Shown piece after piece: positions 61,855 through 64,000 of a stretch of DNA of 64,000 nucleotides; the stretch's first letter is position 1; each line of letters starts with the position of its first letter. The position numbers and the translations under genes are program-made. Under the pieces are notes generated by a model. That model was not told where the DNA came from and did not search any database. It was given only the letters and a program-made list of their open reading frames with translations. Source of the stretch: Lachnospiraceae bacterium. Its GTDB lineage: Bacteria; Bacillota; Clostridia; Lachnospirales; Lachnospiraceae. The stretch spans positions 2,018,501 to 2,082,500 of the forward strand of contig AP025573.1 in assembly GCA_022845895.1 (NCBI GenBank), read 5' to 3'.

Positions 61855-61893
61855 TTTGGTACGTAACCTTTTTGAAAAAGATCACGTACCAAA
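61855..61893 (-). terminator. 19-bp wobble-paired hairpin after icd
   Basis: Arms 61855-61873 and 61875-61893 match except at two positions, and both become G-U pairs in minus-strand RNA. The structure lies 20 nt after the icd stop, so it could end the icd transcript, though no long T-run follows. It could instead be a palindromic operator (TTTGGTACGT...ACGTACCAAA) for the flavoprotein gene downstream. Confidence 0.5.
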
Positions 61894-61912
61894 ATAGGTT
61901 ATTCTTGTCAAT

Positions 61913-63112
61913 CTATGCGAGCTTTTCCGCAATTGCCTTGATAAATCCCTCGCTGTCCAGCACCGTCGGATTCTCCATTGTAGTGATGAGTGCCAGGTCT
62001 TTTGTCATCCGGCCCTCTTCTATCGTATCTATCGTCGCCTTCTCAAGCTTGTCTGCAAACTCCATAAGCTCTTTGCTGCCGTCCAGCTCTCCGCGCTTTC
62101 TGAGCGCGCCGGACCATGCAAAGATGGTGGCTACGGAGTTCGTGGACGTCTCTTCCCCTTTCAGGTGCTTATAGTAATGTCTCTGCACGGTGCCGTGGGC
62201 CGCCTCGTACTCATAGTATCCTTCCGGGGAAACGAGCACAGAGGTCATCATCGCAAGAGACCCAAAGGCAGAGGATATCATGTCGCTCATCACATCTCCG
62301 TCGTAGTTCTTGCACGCCCAGATATAGCCGCCCTCTGACTTCATGACACGGGCAACCGCATCGTCGATAAGCGTGTAGAAATAGGTGATGCCCGCCTCTT
62401 TGAACTTATCCTCATACTCTTCTTCAAAGATTTCCTGGAAAATATCCTTGAATGTGTGGTCATACTTCTTGGAAATCGTATCTTTCGTGGCAAACCAGAG
62501 GTCCTGCCCGATATCCAGTGCGTAATTGAAGCAGCTGCGCGCGAAGCTCTCTATCGATCCATTGATATTGTGCATCCCCTGAACGATGCCGGCCTCATCA
62601 AAATTATGTACCAGCTCCCGGCTCTCACTGCCGTCATCTGCCGTATAGACGAGCTCTACTTTCCCTCCGCCCGGAATCTTCATCTCAGCACCTTTGTATA
62701 CGTCACCGTAGGCGTGCCTCGCAATCGTAATCGGCTTCTTCCAGTTCTTCACACATGGCTCAATCCCTTTGACTACGATAGGCGCCCTAAATACCGTCCC
62801 GTCAAGGATAGCGCGGATCGTCCCGTTGGGGCTCTTCCACATCTCCTTTAAGTCGTATTCCTCCATACGGGCGGCATTCGGTGTGATGGTCGCACACTTT
62901 ACGGCCACTTTATACTTCTTCGTCGCGTTTGCAGAGTCTACCGTCACCTGGTCATCGGTTGCATTTCTGTGCTCAAGCCCGAGATCATAATATTCCGTGT
63001 TCAATTCGACAAAGGGCTCCAGCAGATTCTCTTTTATCATCTGCCAGAGGATTCTTGTCATCTCGTCACCGTCCATCTCCACGATTGGTGTTGCCATCTT
63101 GATTTTTGCCAT
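61913..63112 (-). CDS. icd: NADP-dependent isocitrate dehydrogenase, eukaryote-type
   Basis: A 399-residue enzyme that oxidatively decarboxylates isocitrate to 2-oxoglutarate. It starts [20 protein letters not shown] and has [32 protein letters not shown], and [12 protein letters not shown], all marks of the homodimeric, mitochondrial/cytosolic-like subfamily that several gut Clostridia use. In a fermenter it supplies 2-oxoglutarate for glutamate. It lies 24 nt after a GntR gene, so cotranscription and local regulation are likely. Confidence 0.95.
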   Translation of the reverse strand: MAKIKMATPIVEMDGDEMTRILWQMIKENLLEPFVELNTEYYDLGLEHRNATDDQVTVDSANATKKYKVAVKCATITPNAARMEEYDLKEMWKSPNGTIRAILDGTVFRAPIVVKGIEPCVKNWKKPITIARHAYGDVYKGAEMKIPGGGKVELVYTADDGSESRELVHNFDEAGIVQGMHNINGSIESFARSCFNYALDIGQDLWFATKDTISKKYDHTFKDIFQEIFEEEYEDKFKEAGITYFYTLIDDAVARVMKSEGGYIWACKNYDGDVMSDMISSAFGSLAMMTSVLVSPEGYYEYEAAHGTVQRHYYKHLKGEETSTNSVATIFAWSGALRKRGELDGSKELMEFADKLEKATIDTIEEGRMTKDLALITTMENPTVLDSEGFIKAIAEKLA

Positions 63113-63136
63113 TTTTCTGTAACTCTCCTTTTCTTT

Positions 63137-63790
63137 TTACTCCTCTATGTGAAGGTTCTCCATCACCTTCATAATATGTTCGTTGGCGAGCCGCTCCGCC
63201 CTGTCGGCATCTTTCTGCTTGATCGCTTCCAGTATGGCCCGGTGCTCCTCGATGGACTTTTCCGCCCGCTCCTTCGCACCTACGGACATCGTTCTCGCCA
63301 TCTGTACATATTTATGAAAATCAGATAATACATGTTCCAGTATACGACTATCTGACGCTTCATACAAGACTTTATGAAACTTTCCATCCAGTTCGCTCAC
63401 CTGTTCCGCCTGCTCGTTTCCCTTCTTCCTCAGATGGTATTCGGACAGCAGTATGATCTCCTCCAGCTCTTCAATCTGCTTCTCTGCAATATGCTCCGTC
63501 GCCCAATGAGCACAGAGCCCTTCCAGCATCGAGCGAATCTTATAGATGTCATGCACGTCCTTCTGCGTAATGCCGGTTACATAAGCACCTCTGTTCGGCA
63601 CTATCGTGACAAGCCCCTCAAGCTCCAGCTGGCGCAGCGCCTCCCTGACCGGAGTTCTGCTGACACCCAGCGTCTCTCCTATCGTGATTTCCCTCAGCTC
63701 ATCATGTTCTTTATATACCCCGGAGAGGATATCCTCCCTCAGCTTCTGGAAAACCTTTCCCCGCAGAGAACGGTCCTGATACTCTTCCAT
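63137..63790 (-). CDS. GntR-family transcriptional regulator (FadR/FCD type)
   Basis: A 217-residue regulator: winged helix near the N-terminus (VFQKLREDILSGVYKEHDELREITIGETLGVSRTPVREALRQLELEGLV) and an all-helical FCD ligand domain (about 80-210) with the metal-binding pattern D..H...H, seen in LDGKFHKVLYEASDS and EEHRAILEAI. Ligands of this class are usually organic acids. Its position before icd suggests control of a citrate-linked unit (inference). AAGGAG precedes the ATG. Confidence 0.9.
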   Translation of the reverse strand: MEEYQDRSLRGKVFQKLREDILSGVYKEHDELREITIGETLGVSRTPVREALRQLELEGLVTIVPNRGAYVTGITQKDVHDIYKIRSMLEGLCAHWATEHIAEKQIEELEEIILLSEYHLRKKGNEQAEQVSELDGKFHKVLYEASDSRILEHVLSDFHKYVQMARTMSVGAKERAEKSIEEHRAILEAIKQKDADRAERLANEHIMKVMENLHIEE

Positions 63791-63813
63791 TGCTTCTCCT
63801 TACCCCCAATCAA

Positions 63814-64000
63814 TTATTTAAGGCGGATGCCAAGCTGTTCACAGGTACTGTCAATGACACTTGTGAGCTCCTCGTCCGTCAGCACAGTGACACGTCCGTC
63901 TTCATACTCTTTGTCGACCCAGGCTTTTACCATCGCCACCAGCTCTGAACCCTTATCCACCTGTTCATCTTCCCGCAGACGGTAGTATGTATTGATCCAG
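63814..64000 (-). CDS. C-terminal fragment of an unidentified protein
   Basis: The last 62 codons of a gene that enters from beyond the window end. The tail is acidic and helical, contains WINTYYRLREDEQVDKG and ends STCEQLGIRLK. I do not recognise a family. It lies 24 nt upstream of the GntR gene, so it is probably in the same transcript as GntR and icd. Confidence 0.7.
   Translation of the reverse strand, partial: WINTYYRLREDEQVDKGSELVAMVKAWVDKEYEDGRVTVLTDEELTSVIDSTCEQLGIRLK

Overview
The window is a chromosomal segment of a low-to-mid GC, anaerobic, spore-forming Firmicute, most likely a Lachnospiraceae member (Clostridium cluster XIVa; Dorea or [Clostridium] scindens/hylemonae-like). The evidence is gene content: YqfC/YqfD sporulation proteins, a SpoVB-like flippase, a SpoIIIE/FtsK translocase, a TepA-like ClpP, an NfnAB electron-bifurcating pair, Rex, and small proteins typical of this family (DUF4321, DUF4250, DUF896). 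The species is inferred. No tRNA, rRNA or CRISPR array was seen, and no gene-free stretch exceeds 300 bases. Nearly all genes lie on the minus strand; only a ferritin-like gene, a PAS-GGDEF gene and an ABC-F gene are on the plus strand.

Region by region (minus-strand reading order runs from high to low coordinates). 1-4.3 kb: rod-shape operon (DUF4321, radC, mreB, mreC, mreD, penicillin-binding protein 2, cut by the window edge). 4.4-8.7 kb: two unrelated FAD-dependent oxidoreductases and a methionine gamma-lyase-like enzyme. 8.7-14.6 kb: mutS-mutL-miaA repair and tRNA operon. 14.7-17.6 kb: miaB, DUF4250, 5-formyl-THF cyclo-ligase, DUF896. 18-23 kb: yqfC-yqfD-phoH-ybeY-flippase. 23-26 kb: a two-gene module of uncharacterised proteins and a phospholipase D-type enzyme. 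26.2-27.6 kb: ferritin-like protein and a secreted CAP-domain protein broken by one in-frame TAG. 27.7-32.9 kb: FtsX-type ABC exporter with its own two-component system. 33-36.5 kb: two divergent diguanylate cyclases. 36.6-42.6 kb: SDR oxidoreductase, RlmH, ZIP transporter, NfnAB, iron alcohol dehydrogenase. 42.7-49 kb: zinc-ribbon/TPR membrane protein, folD, fhs, FtsK. 49-57.4 kb: TepA, O-acetylhomoserine sulfhydrylase, CFI-box protein, YebC, CBS protein, MazF, alr, Nnr, Rex. 57.5-64 kb: ABC-F ATPase, an IS256-family insertion, a flavodoxin-like reductase, NADP isocitrate dehydrogenase, a GntR regulator and the tail of another gene.

Connections worth noting. Rex is encoded here, and two near-consensus Rex boxes sit in the promoter of the iron alcohol dehydrogenase, which links NADH/NAD+ ratio to alcohol formation. 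NfnAB next to it interconverts NADH, ferredoxin and NADPH. fhs and folD form the C1-folate branch. Two promoters (CAP gene and ABC/two-component operon) carry 11-bp-spaced direct repeats over weak -35 regions, the usual layout for OmpR-family activators. A family of GGGGTCAGACCCC palindromes occurs at two intergenic sites, and the IS256 element has inserted into one of them with an 8-bp target duplication. I did not find a clearly new multi-gene system. The least-explained items are the DUF6323/DUF6179 pair, the structured leader upstream of the PAS-GGDEF gene, and the amber-interrupted CAP gene with its operator array.
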